Positions 31,729 through 42,019 of a DNA stretch of 64,000 bases are shown here, in pieces. Position 1 is the first letter of the stretch; every line of letters begins with the position of its first letter. Made by a program: the position numbers and the translations under genes. The notes beneath the pieces are model-generated. The model saw nothing but the letters and a program-made list of their open reading frames with translations, was not told the origin of the DNA and ran no database searches. Origin of the DNA: Ilex aquifolium (lineage: Eukaryota; Streptophyta; Magnoliopsida; Aquifoliales; Aquifoliaceae); NCBI GenBank assembly GCA_951799425.1, contig OX637410.1:5332001-5396000 (forward strand), given 5' to 3'.

Positions 31729-33525
31729 ATGACTGAGGGCACTCCTCACTATCAAAATTTGCCGGCAGAATCTTGTGAGTTTGTGAATCAGCCTAAACCA
31801 AATTCACCTAGATCAGTAGCAGACTCTTGTGAGAGTAATATGATAAATAATGAAAGAAACGGAGAAGTCCCTATGAGAGAGGAGGAAGTGCCTAACATTC
31901 GAACTTTGCAGGATTACTTAAATCCCACAAGAAACAGTGTCCCTTCCTGTTTTATATTTCCTGAAAATGCTCCCCTCTTTACTGTAAAGCCGGGGATAGT
32001 GCAGTTATTACCCGTGTTTCATAGATTGGATGCAGAAAATCCATATCTGCATATAAAAGATTTTGAGGAAGTGTGTGGAATATTTCAAGACAATTCTGAA
32101 CTAGCCAAGATGAAACTGTTTTCTTTCTCTTTAAGGGATAGAGCTAAACAATGGCTAAATTCTTTAAAAGCTTTTTTAATACCTAATTTGCAGGCATTGC
32201 AAAATGAATTTTTTAGAAATTTTTTTCCTCTACATCACACAAATGCACTAAAAAGGCAAATCATGAATTTTGCGGTTAAAGAATGAGAAACTTTTTACCA
32301 AAGTTGGGAGAGATTCAAAGATCTGCTCCAATCCTGCCCACATCATGCTTTTGAGAATTGGAATTTGGTAGGATTTTTCTATGACTCCTTACCCTCTAGA
32401 CTACATCAGTTTGTCAAAATGATGGCCCAAGGAGAATTTATGGGAAAAAGTCCGGAGGAGGCATTCAATTTTTTTGACATCATATCTGACAGTTCTCAGA
32501 TGTGGGACTCTGCCTCTCCTACCACTGTAGAAGCCAGGCCATCTACTTCCCAAGGAGGTAAGTATGTCTTGAGAGATGATGATGACTTGAGAGCAAAAAT
32601 GTCTACGTTGTCTCGAAATCCTGAAGCTTTGGAGATGAAGAAAGTCCATCAAGTTGATGTTAGCTCTTCCACAGAACAAGTGTGTGGAATCTGTGCACTA
32701 ACAGGACACCCTACTAGGGAGTGTCCTACCATCCCAGCGTTCAAAGAGGTCTTGTTGGAACAGACACATGCAGTTTCCAACTTCAACAAGCCTTACTCCA
32801 ACCTATATTCTGAAACATACAATCCAGGGTGGCAGAACCACCCTAACTTCAGTTGGAAGAACACACAACCAATGCCCGTGAACCAACAACAAGGTTCATA
32901 CCCACCACCTCAAGGACCTCCCGCATATCAACCATACCAACCACCACAAAAAAGGAGTTTTGAGGACACACTGAATCAGTTCATGCAAAGCCAAATGAAC
33001 TATAACAATAATTCCACACAGGCTTTCACTGATTTCAAAACCCAGACCACTCAATCTTTTGAGGATCTTAAAAGCCACATCCAAAAGTTGACCCAATCCA
33101 TGGCCACACACGAAAAGGGCAAGTTCCCTGCCCAACCAAAGCAACCACAAGGCCAATTCCATGTGGGGAACCCTTCAACAACAGGAAACACACAAGACCA
33201 AGCCCAAGTTGTCACTACACTAAGAAGTGGCAAGGTGATTGACAAGACCATCAGAGACATACTCATTCCAAAGCCAAGACCTAAGTCAATCCCAGTCAAC
33301 CCATCATTTGAGCCTGAACCAATTGAGACTGAACATGAGGAAGAACCTGAGCCTATGATTGCACAAGAGCTAGAACCTTTTGAGGAAAGAGAACCTTCAT
33401 GTTCCATTCCTGCTCCTTTTCCTCATAGACTCAAAACCAAACATAAGTTAAAAAGTCAGCCTAAAATTTACGAGCTTTTTAAGCAAGTAAATATCAACAT
33501 CCCACTTCTGGACGCAATCAAATAA
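31729..33525 (+). pseudogene. C1 gag
   Basis: It begins MTEGTPHYQNLPAES at 31729. The gag core includes FTVKPGIVQLLPVFH, FSLRDRAKQWLNSL, FFPLHHTNALKRQIMNF and SWERFKDLLQ. One CCHC knuckle CGICALTGHPTREC lies near 32680-32725, followed by a Pro/Gln-rich linker and the FMQSQMNYNNN segment. The same frame is kept throughout, but TGA at 32284-32286 and TAA at 33523-33525 stop it. The tail (PAPFPHRLKTKHKLK...) leads to protease. Comparison with C2 shows that the two copies carry different stops, so they arose after separation. Confidence 0.9.
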
Positions 33526-33528
33526 GTT

Positions 33529-34570
33529 ATGTCTTATGCCAAGTTTCTAAAAGACTTGTGCACAGTCAAGAGAAGCCAGAATGTCCAAAAAAGAGCCTTC
33601 CTAACAGAACAAGCCAGTGCCCTTCTTCAACATAAAACCCTTCCAAAATACAAAGACCCAGGGTGTCCGACTGTGTCATGTATCATTGAAAATTTCAGAA
33701 TTGAACAAGCACTGTTAGACCTTGGAGCCAGTGTTAATTTGCTACCCTACTCTACCCTACTCTGTCTATCAACAGTTGGGTCTGGGTGAACTCAAACCCA
33801 CTTGTGTCACACTCTAGTTGGCCGACAGATCTGTCAAAACCCCTAGAGGCATTGTTGAAGATGTGCTTGTCCAAGTGGACAACTTTGTCTTCCCTGTTGA
33901 CATCATTGTTCTGGATACTCAGCTAACAATACATTTGGAGAACCAAATTCCCGTCATTCTTAGTCGACATTTCCTAGCAACTTCCAATGCACTAATCAAT
34001 TGCAGGAATGGAGTCATGAAATTAACTTTTGAGAATATGACTCTCGAACTGAACATTTTCAATATTGCTAAACATCCAGAAGAAGAAAAGGAAGAAAGGG
34101 AAATAAACTCCATTGAATCTTTGATACAAGAACATCTGAATGACACATTCTGTGAGGACCCTACTGAATCTTCTCTGCTAGAGTTCATCTCATCCGAAAC
34201 AACAGATGATGACCCAAATCCACCAAGTTGCCCTACTCATGCTGTTGAGACATGGGCCCCCAAATTTGAAGAGATTTCACCAAGTGGCACAAAGCCAATC
34301 TCATCAAGTGTTAGGCCACCAAAGCCTGAATTGAAACCTCTCCCATCTGACCTCAAATATGCATTCTTAGGAGAGGACAAGTCATACCCAATGGTAATTT
34401 CATCTAAGCTCACAGACTTGCAAGAGTCTAAACTAATTGAAGTTCTTCAAAGCCATAAAAGCACCATTGGGTGGACCATCGCTGACTTGAAAGGTATAAG
34501 CCCGTTAATCTGTAATCATGCTATACACCTTGAAGAGGATTCAAAACCCTCTCGTCAAATGCAGCGATGA
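33529..34570 (+). pseudogene. C1 protease region
   Basis: It continues gag in frame: FLKDLCTVKRSQNVQKRAFL, then EQALLDLGASVNLLPYS with the DLGAS active-site motif near 33718. A 10-bp tandem duplication ('ctaccctact' twice, about 33742-33766) shifts the frame. The rest is read in another frame as DRSVKTPRGIVEDVLVQV and the long acidic linker ending ADLKGISPLICNHAIHLEEDSKPSRQ, with TGA at 34568. C2 lacks the duplication. Confidence 0.88.
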
Positions 34571-35880
34571 CTAAACCCTCACATGAAGGAAGTTGTGAGA
34601 ACTGAGGTACTCAAGCTCTTAGATGTAGGGATAATCTTCCTCATCTCTGACAGCAAGTGGGTTAGTCCAACCCAAGTTGTGCCCAAAAAGTCTGGGGTCA
34701 CAGTGGTAAAAAAATGATGCAAATGAACTAGTACCAACTCGAGTTGTCACAGGATGGCGAATGTGTATTGACTATCGAAAACTCAATTTGGTTACTAGAA
34801 AATATCACTTTCCTCTTCCATTTCTTGACCAAGTCCTAGAGAGAATTGTAGGCCATGCATTCTACTATTTCCTAGATGGGTATTCTGGATACAATCAAAT
34901 TGAGATAGCACTAGATGATCAGGAGAAAATAACCTTCACATGCCCCTTTGACGCCTTTGCATTCAAAAGGATGTCATTTGGACTTTGTAACGCTCCTGCA
35001 ACATTCCAAAGATATATGCTAAGCTTGTTCAGTGATATGGTTGAAAATTTTTTGGAAGAATGCATAGATGATTTCTTTGTATATGGTGATTCCTTTGATT
35101 TGTGTCTGACCAATTTGGAGAAAGTGCTAATCAGATGTAAGGAAGCCAATCTAGTGCTCAATTGGGAAAAATGTCATTTCATGGTAACACAAGACATTGT
35201 TCTTGGTCACATTGTGTCATCTGAGGGCATGAAAGTTGACAAGGCAAAAATAGATCTGATTGGAAATTTGCCTGCCCCTAAGACTGTAAAGGATGTCCGA
35301 TCATTCCTAGGGCATGTAGGTTTTTACAGGAGATTCATAAAAGATTTCAGTACCATAGCAAAACCCATGTGTCATCTTCTAAGTCAGGATGTAATCTTTG
35401 ATCGGAATGAAGCATGCCAGAAAGCCTTTGACAAGCTGAAAGGCATGTTAATTTCTGCTCCAGCAATGCAACCCCCTGACTGGAATCTACCCTTTGAACT
35501 AATGTGTGAAACAAGTGATTATGTTATAGGTGTTGTATTGGGACAAAGGAAAGATAAGAAACCCCATGTGATTTACTATGCAAGCAAAACTTTGAATGAT
35601 GCTCAAATGAATTATTGAACAACTGAAAAAGAATTGCTTGTTGTAGTTTTTGCACTGGAAAAATTCCGTTCTTATCTTGTTAGTTCTTCTATTACTGTAT
35701 TCACTGACCATGCAGCCCTAAAATTCTTGCTCACAAAGAAGGACGCCAAGCCAAGACTCTTGAGATGAATACTCTTGCTCTAAGAGTTTGATCTTGTCAT
35801 CAAGGACAAGAAAGGTGTCGAGAATATGGTGGCAGATCATCTGTTCAGACTAACATATGAATTTTGAGAGGATGGACTGC
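34571..35880 (+). pseudogene. C1 reverse transcriptase and RNase H
   Basis: An open stretch 34761-35618 holds [44 protein letters not shown] and the catalytic pair in an altered context (CIDDF where D1 has FMDDF). It then reads LGHVGFYRRFIKDF and the RNase H start. A frameshift from an extra A near 34715 separates it from protease, TGA at about 35616 cuts RNase H, and further stops follow near 35766 and 35782. RNase H ends at VADHL near 35840. Confidence 0.9.
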
Positions 35881-37315
35881 CAATCAATGAGAAATTCCCC
35901 GATGAACAACCGTTCATGATTGATAAGACACCATGGTACGCGGATATTGCTAACTTCCTTGCTACTGGTACACTCCCTCCATCCTTTACCATGATGGACA
36001 AAAAGAAATTTCTGAGAGAGGTTCGTAACTTCTTTTGGGAAGATCCCTACGTATTCAAGTACTGTAAGGATCAAATCATAAAGCGTTGCATCCCCGCTCA
36101 TGAAAGCAGCCAGGTAATAACATTTTGTCATTCTGAAGCATGCGGTGGCCATTTTTCATCAAGAAAAACCGCTGCAAAAATATTGTAGTGTGGATTTTAC
36201 TGGCCCACACTTTTCAAAGATGTCCATGTCTTTTGTTTAACTTGCGATAGATGCCAAAGGTTGGGAAGCATTTCTAAAAGAAACATGATGCCCTTAAACC
36301 CCATTCTGGTAATTGAAATTTTTGACTGTTAGGCCATCGATTTTATGGGACCGTTTCCCCCTTCCTTTGGCTATCTATACATTTTTAGTGGCTATAGACT
36401 ATGTATCCAAATGGGTTGAAGCAATTCCATGCCGAAACAATGATCACCAAACAGTGATCACCAAACAGTGATCAAATTTTTTAAAGAAAATATTTTGTCC
36501 CGGTTTGAAATTTCGAAATCAATCATAAGTGATGGGGGTGCTCATTTTTGCAATCGTCCCTTCTGGAATTTGATGAAAAAATATTCGATCTTTCACAAAA
36601 TTGCAACCCCTTATCACCCACAGACCAGAGGACAAGTTGAACTAGCTAATCGGGAGATCAAATTAATTTTGGAAAAAATGATGAATCCAGACCGCAAAGA
36701 TTGGTCGTTAAGACTAACTAATGCACTCTGGGCGTACCTTACTGCTTTTAAAACAATTTTAGGCATGTCTCCTTATCAATTAGTCTATGGAAAGCCGTGT
36801 CACCTGTGGAATTGGAACATAGGGCATACTGGACTATTAAAGCAATGAATTTTAACTTGGACAAGGCTGGACTAGCAAGGAAATTTCAGATAAATGAATT
36901 GGAGGAATTGAGAAATGAAGCATATGAGAATGCTAAGATTGCTAAAACCAGGATGAAAATTTTTCATGACAAAAACATTGTGCGGAAATCTTTTGAGCTT
37001 TCTCAAAAAGTCCTGTTATTTAATTCAAGACTCCGCCTATTTCCTGATAAGTTGAAGTCAAGAGGGACTGGGCCTTACATTGTCAAAAAGGTGTTGGGAC
37101 ATGGAGCAGTTGAAGTAGAAAATCCATCAAACGGTAATATCTTTACTATTAATGGTCAGCGGTTGAAACCATTTTTGGAGGATTTTGGTAAAAATGTGGA
37201 AACCATTCTTTTAATGGAACCAGAATACTCCTCCGAGATTCGTGCCTGCCGACACTCAAGTGGATCGGGTCTAGAAAAATCTAACCCAACCCGACCCACT
37301 GGGGCGCCTTTATAA
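35881..37315 (+). pseudogene. C1 integrase
   Basis: The linker PWYADIANFLATG leads to HSEACGGHFSSRKTAAKIL and CDRCQRLG (HHCC zinc-binding region, split by TAG near 36186). The core [25 protein letters not shown] and [13 protein letters not shown] is split by frameshifts near 36390 and 36805 and by a direct repeat 'ccaaacagtgatca' at about 36446-36472. The C-terminal part (36797-37315) is open and ends with a Pro/Arg-rich extension not seen in E1. Confidence 0.88.
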
Positions 37316-37699
37316 GGCACCCACTCTTTTTCTTCTTTTTTCTCCCAGTCGCCGTTGTTGGCCCCCCCCCCCCCCATTTCTTCTTCTTCTTCTTCTTCTT
37401 CTTCTGCTTTTCTTCTTCTTCTTTCTTTTCTTCTTCGTTTTCTCTGTTATCTGATAAACAACCCATGTCCACACACTCTACAAACACAATCTTTTGCTTC
37501 ATGTTTTGCATTTTAATCTTATATTTGCTCACAAGTGTCATTCTCTTGTTCGCACTCACACAAGGATTTTCAGCCTACCCGAACTCAGATCTGCGCACAT
37601 ATGAGTAATTCGTGTATTTTTATTTGTTGGTTTCAGAAGATGAACAGATCTCTACCATTTAACCTCATCTCAAAGATCCGTGAACTGGTAAATTCGAAA
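37316..37699 (+). repeat. C1 low-complexity tract: poly-C and TTC microsatellite
   Basis: A run of about 13 C at 37362-37374 is followed by a (TTC)n-type tract to about 37440. The rest up to 37699 is AT-rich and non-coding. This stretch separates pol from the CATTG motif. Confidence 0.8.
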
Positions 37700-37736
37700 C
37701 ATTGGAGACAATGTTCAGTTTAGGTTGGGGGGTGAG
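37700..37736 (+). promoter_or_regulatory. Post-pol CATTG..CAATG motif with polypurine tract (C1)
   Basis: CATTGGAGACAATG (37700-37713) followed by TAGGTTGGGGGGTGAG (37721-37736), as in E1. Confidence 0.6.
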
Positions 37737-37857
37737 AACTCATATTTGCCTGTAAATTTTTAAATTTTTTGTTGTTTTTTATGTTGTTGTTGTTATTCTG
37801 ATAATTTTATGTACCTTGCCCTGTATAAATTGATGATTATGTTTGTGAGTCAGCTTC

Positions 37858-37906
37858 AATCGTCTTTGTGACTAGCAGACGTTAAAGAACCAGATAGTGA
37901 GTCTTA
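37858..37906 (+). promoter_or_regulatory. Conserved leader of ORF X with CGTCT/AGACG hairpin (C1 copy)
   Basis: Nearly identical to 6386-6434 in E1: the stem CGTCT/AGACG is kept and the loop differs at two positions. It ends 14 bases before the ORF X start codon. Confidence 0.62.
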
Positions 37907-37919
37907 AAACTTAGAAAGC

Positions 37920-38330
37920 ATGGATGTTAAACTTTTTTGGTTTAGTCTAGGAGTTCTACGCAATTTTCCATCTGATGTGCATACTGTAATCCTGAGAAAA
38001 GCAAGACTGGTAAGGAAGTCTGAAATCCAAGAAAAACAAGTGAAACCCCTCTATGGCAGAAACACCTTTGCCAAACGCCGTCGTGCCAAAAGACATGGTG
38101 CTTGTAAACAGTGTGGCAGAGTCTTTCACGAGAAAATATACAACCAGTGTTCTGAACCAATCTCCGATCACGCACTCGATCGATTAGACTGGATAGTGAA
38201 TGGGCTGAGTAAGGATTACCCTGATACGCCATGCTATTCCGGTACTTTGCTTAACCGGTTTGTGAGAGAGGAAATTAGGAGAGTCACTGGTTGTCCAAAC
38301 TACAAAGACGCAGAGGGAGACTTGGATTAG
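37920..38330 (+). CDS. C1 ORF X: small basic protein with CX2CX4HX6C motif
   Basis: An intact 136-codon ORF in an element whose gag-pol is broken. The N-terminal half is amphipathic (VHTVILRKARLVRKSE). Then comes a strongly basic stretch FAKRRRAKRHG, directly followed by CKQCGRVFHEKIYNQC, a possible zinc finger with CX2CX4HX6C spacing that differs from the gag knuckle (CX2CX4HX4C). The C-terminal third (ALDRLDWIVNGLSKDYPDTP, FVREEIRRVTG) is conserved in E1. The basic arm plus Cys-rich finger in a protein of this size recalls the nucleic-acid-binding proteins encoded near the 3' end of some plant RNA viruses (Betaflexiviridae), but that is resemblance in layout only. Neither D element has it. 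A role in nucleic-acid binding or silencing suppression is inference. Confidence 0.75.
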   Translation: MDVKLFWFSLGVLRNFPSDVHTVILRKARLVRKSEIQEKQVKPLYGRNTFAKRRRAKRHGACKQCGRVFHEKIYNQCSEPISDHALDRLDWIVNGLSKDYPDTPCYSGTLLNRFVREEIRRVTGCPNYKDAEGDLD

Positions 38331-38590
38331 ATTATTTTCTGTAGGAAATTGTACTTTTGTGGAATGAAAGCCAAAGGTCCGAATTTTTTGTAAAAAGTGT
38401 AAAAATCTTCTTGTACAAACTCTTTTGACTGAAATGAAAATATGGGCCGAGTAAGTTATGTCCCAGAATACTAACCTGAAGCGTGGGTAGGGACTTATCC
38501 TGAGACGCTATAGGTTTTTGATTTAAAATTGTGTGTTTAGCCCTCTCTGATTGTGTATAGTGTAGTGTATAAATTTTTGATTTTTTGATT
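38331..38590 (+). other. Spacer after ORF X
   Basis: AT-rich and non-coding; nothing recognised. Confidence 0.4.
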
Positions 38591-38593
38591 CAA

Positions 38594-38864
38594 CGTTCGA
38601 ACGCCAGGTGACGTTTGAACGTCAGCCACTTACAGTACTCAGCCTCTGATGAAACTTAAAAGTACTGGGACCTCAGCCCGTTCGAACGCCAATAGACCGT
38701 TCGTACGAAGGGAACTTACAGTACTTTGGCCTCTGACAGAACTCAAAAGTACTGGGAGCTCACCACGTTCGAACGACAACCAGGTTCGAACGATCTGTTT
38801 AAAATCCTTCTAGACACATTCAAACGTTATCCACATTCGAACGTCATGACTCAGGTTATAAAAG
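38594..38864 (+). promoter_or_regulatory. C1 internal CGTTCGAACG array and TATA box before the accessory ORF
   Basis: Exact palindromes at 38594-38603, 38679-38688 and 38766-38775, with at least five degenerate copies, are organised on an ~87-base tandem unit that also contains 'cttacagtact' and 'aaaagtactggga'. TATAAAAG is at 38857-38864, about 215 bases upstream of the accessory ATG. The 10-mer is the same as in the C LTR, where it also precedes a TATA box. This is the pattern of a second, internal promoter. Confidence 0.7.
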
Positions 38865-39078
38865 CCTGGTTCGTCTTCTTCATTTCAAAACCACCCAAAA
38901 CCCCCAAAAAAACCGAAAAACCCTTGGTGACCCCTCACTACCCAGACCCCAAAACACCTACCATTCTCTATTTTTACCAAAAATAAACTCTCCCAAGACT
39001 ATTCCCATATCAAAAAGCTCCATTTTCACAAAGAAATCCAAGATTTCAAAGCCCTCAAACTCAAAAACCGAAACCACC

Positions 39079-40177
39079 ATGCCAAGAGTCAAGCTCCCTG
39101 CCAGGCGCAACCCAAACAACCAAGAACCCAACTTCGTCGAGGAGGTGGTCGAATTAAGAGAGGGGAGGCCATCACTAACGCGAAGATACGACAAGACCCG
39201 GTTCCCCACAGCTTTAAAAGCTGACAGGTACGATAATTTCTATCAAAAACATGTTGTGGTCTGTGAGAGGGATGTTATTTTAACTGATTTTGCTGAGTTG
39301 GGTTTGTTTGCGGATATGGAGAGGAGGGGTTGGATTTTGTATTTACAAAACGGCGGAGAGGCCGTAGTAGACTTGGTGAGGGAGTTTTACTCCAACGCCG
39401 AGATCGTCAATGGGGCGTTGAATAGCTATGTGAGGGGCATACACATAGATGTGGATGAAGAATACATTTGCGGGATAAGACAAGAAGTGCCTCGGGTACC
39501 ACGTCCCGCCTATCCCCCGAGAAAGAACGTGGCAATGAATGAGGTGGGGAAGGAACTGACTGGAGTGCCTAATTTTTCTTGGACTGGGAAGAAATTCTTC
39601 AAACAAGGAGAATTGACTGATAAATATAAAATGTTGAACCTGATTGCAGTTGCCAACTTTGCTCCGATAGGAAGAAAAAATGAAATCCTCCCCGACATGG
39701 CCCGACTATTGTATGCAATAGAAAAAGGGCAAAGCATCGACCTCCCCTCCCTAGTTTTGACAGAGATGAAGAAAGGGTGTGACATGAAGCGGAATTCACT
39801 TCCCTTTTGGCACCCTAGTGACTGAAATATGCAAAGACCATGGGGTAAGGGTGAGACTAGAGATGGAGAATCAAAAGCCAATTGGGCCACTTAACAAGGC
39901 ATCCTTTAGGAGGAGCCAAGGTCATAGTGGCGGCCCAGCGGTGAGACAAGAGGAGCCCCCTACCTATGGAGTGGACGAGGTGCAAGAAGAGCTTGATGCG
40001 GAGGAGGAGAGAGAGATGGAGGAAGAGAGAGAGCAGCCACAGGAGGCAGGCCCCAGCACCAGCAGTCGGAGATCACTAAGAGACATTATGATTGACATCG
40101 AGGCCAACCAAGACAAGATTCTCCGACAGCAGGAGGAGATCCTTGGCCTTCTGAGGGGTGGACATGGAGGACAGTGA
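39079..40177 (+). pseudogene. C1 accessory ORF: putative plant transposon protein, one frameshift
   Basis: It starts MPRVKLPARRNPNNQEP and reads open to 39825. One extra T in a TTTT run at about 39806-39809 shifts the frame; the other frame continues to 40177 with VTEICKDHGVRVR, an acidic, Glu-rich segment (EELDAEEEREMEEEREQ) and a C-terminal helix (DIEANQDKILRQQEEIL). Together it would be about 366 residues. Shared landmarks with D1/D2 are VREFY, VRG and the LVT motif near the end of the core. The sequence between is strongly diverged, so the C and D versions separated long ago. In C1 the ORF comes right after ORF X, and 1.8 kb before the LTR, unlike in D. Confidence 0.8.
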
Positions 40178-41870
40178 GAGAGAGGGATTCCTGTTCTTGA
40201 TTATGGTTTTTGTGTGTTTATTGCTTCTTTTTATGAGTTTCTTCTTTGGTAGTTGTTAAATATATTGTAAGTTTTTGTGTGATTGTGAATGAATTGGAGC
40301 ATTGATGTTGATGTTAAACGACAATATTGGGTGAAATGAATGGTTCAATTTATCACTTTTATTTGTTTTAAATGCATATGTAGATTTAGCTTAATATTGA
40401 TATATGATGGAACGAATGTGGATGTTAATAATGTTTGTTAAAGTAACTACGCACATGATCGGTTTGACACCTCAACCTATCAACCGAGACTTAAAACCAC
40501 ATTTCTTGGAAAATTGGTATTCTTGTTATGCTTAAATTGTCAAATGTGCATCTATATTTGTTATTTTCAAGGAACATGATGATCGGACTCGAAAATGGAA
40601 TCGGTATATAACCGACATTCCTTGGAAAACCCGACATAACCAGTGGAGATAACAAAGGATACCATGGTAAGTTTAGAGCCTTACGATGCTTTCGAGAGAC
40701 AATCAATGTTTACTCAAGTAAGATCTTTCACTCTCAATTTTTGAATAATCTCATTAACCTTGCTTTGATTGACGCACTTAAAAGTGATCTATTGACATAT
40801 CCCACGGGGAACCTCCGCATACGACGCATACATGTGCACATGCTTGAGAAATGATCTTAGGCCATCTTTGATATGATATTAAGCCTTAGCCATTTCTTTT
40901 ATAAAATATATCCCTTGTTAGCAATGCTTGAGCCATCAATGTATGATTTCTTCTTCGATAAACCCGTATGATTACCAAGCCACAAGAAAACATACTTGAC
41001 ATCCCTTTGCTATCTAATTTTCTTGCACCCTCTTTTAAATCAATATGATACAGAAATACAAGAAAAAAAAAAGGGAAAAAGGCATTCGAGGCTACCATTC
41101 AAGAAGAATCGATGGGAACAATTGAAACAGAAAAGAAGCAAAAAGGCAAGAAATTGCCAAGAAAGTGAAAAATGAGAAAAATGAAAGAAAGAAATATCAT
41201 CTCTGGGCAAAATATCGAAAAGCTAGGAAGAGGTATGCTACACTACATAAACAGAGGATAGCTCTTGAATACTTTTGACGTCATTTCATTAGTCACTGAC
41301 CTCTGGCCACGTTACAACCTATGAAAAGCCCTAATTGATCTCAAGTTTGTTGCATGCATACGTCATCAATCAAAACTGGGTATGGTAAATGGTATTTCTT
41401 TAAATTGCGTCAATATTCTTTCATGAGATTATGCCAAACATGATTACTTTCTTCCTTAAAATTTCACTCCCTTCCTAATTGTGCATGTGATTTTTCAATT
41501 GGCCACCTTCTGATCACATGACCCGTGAGAAACAAGTCACTATAATCGGAGCGAACTTTTGCTGAGAGCATTCTACGAGAGGTTTGTGAAATCGAAGCTA
41601 TCCATGGAATGTGGTAAAATGGAATGTTTGTTATATAACGATTCTTGCTGCTAGAATGATCATTCCTACTACACAGGGAATTCTAAATACCAATGTAACA
41701 GATGCTAATTTTTGCATAGAATAGATACCTATGAAAGAGGGACATGCGGGATATAAGTCGAAATTGAGAGTTGGGTGTCCCAACGACCATGATGCTAATT
41801 TACTTTAATCAGCAATCTCACATACACATATGTTCGACTGAAGTTTGTGCGTAGCTTCACTGAAAACCCT
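40178..41870 (+). other. C1 conserved 3' non-coding region with purine tract
   Basis: Non-coding. Blocks at 40735-40910 and 41310-41440 align with element A and with the D elements, where the same region lies before the accessory ORF rather than after it. A purine-rich tract spans about 41045-41210. Confidence 0.65.
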
Positions 41871-42019
41871 CACGAGACAACACTCGTCCGCTAGGGTAAA
41901 CCTAGTGGTTCAACGGCTTGTTGCATAAGCTAAATGCAACCAGATGACCTACGAAAATGGCATTAGGAGTAGATTTTTTTTGTATTACTAGAGACTAGCA
42001 ATATTTAGGTTGGGGAGTG
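41871..42019 (+). promoter_or_regulatory. C1 stem-loops and polypurine tract
   Basis: Three inverted repeats lie in a row: ACGAG/CTCGT (41872-41887), CTAGG/CCTAG (41891-41905) and TTGCAT/ATGCAA (41921-41939). The PPT TTTAGGTTGGGGAGTG (42004-42019) directly precedes the LTR. The first and third stems are kept in element A. Confidence 0.7.

Noticed and set aside
38594-38775. GTTCGAA as an RNA polymerase III B box
   Set aside because: The last position of the B-box consensus does not fit, no A box lies at the right distance, and the sites are palindromic and in arrays upstream of TATA boxes.
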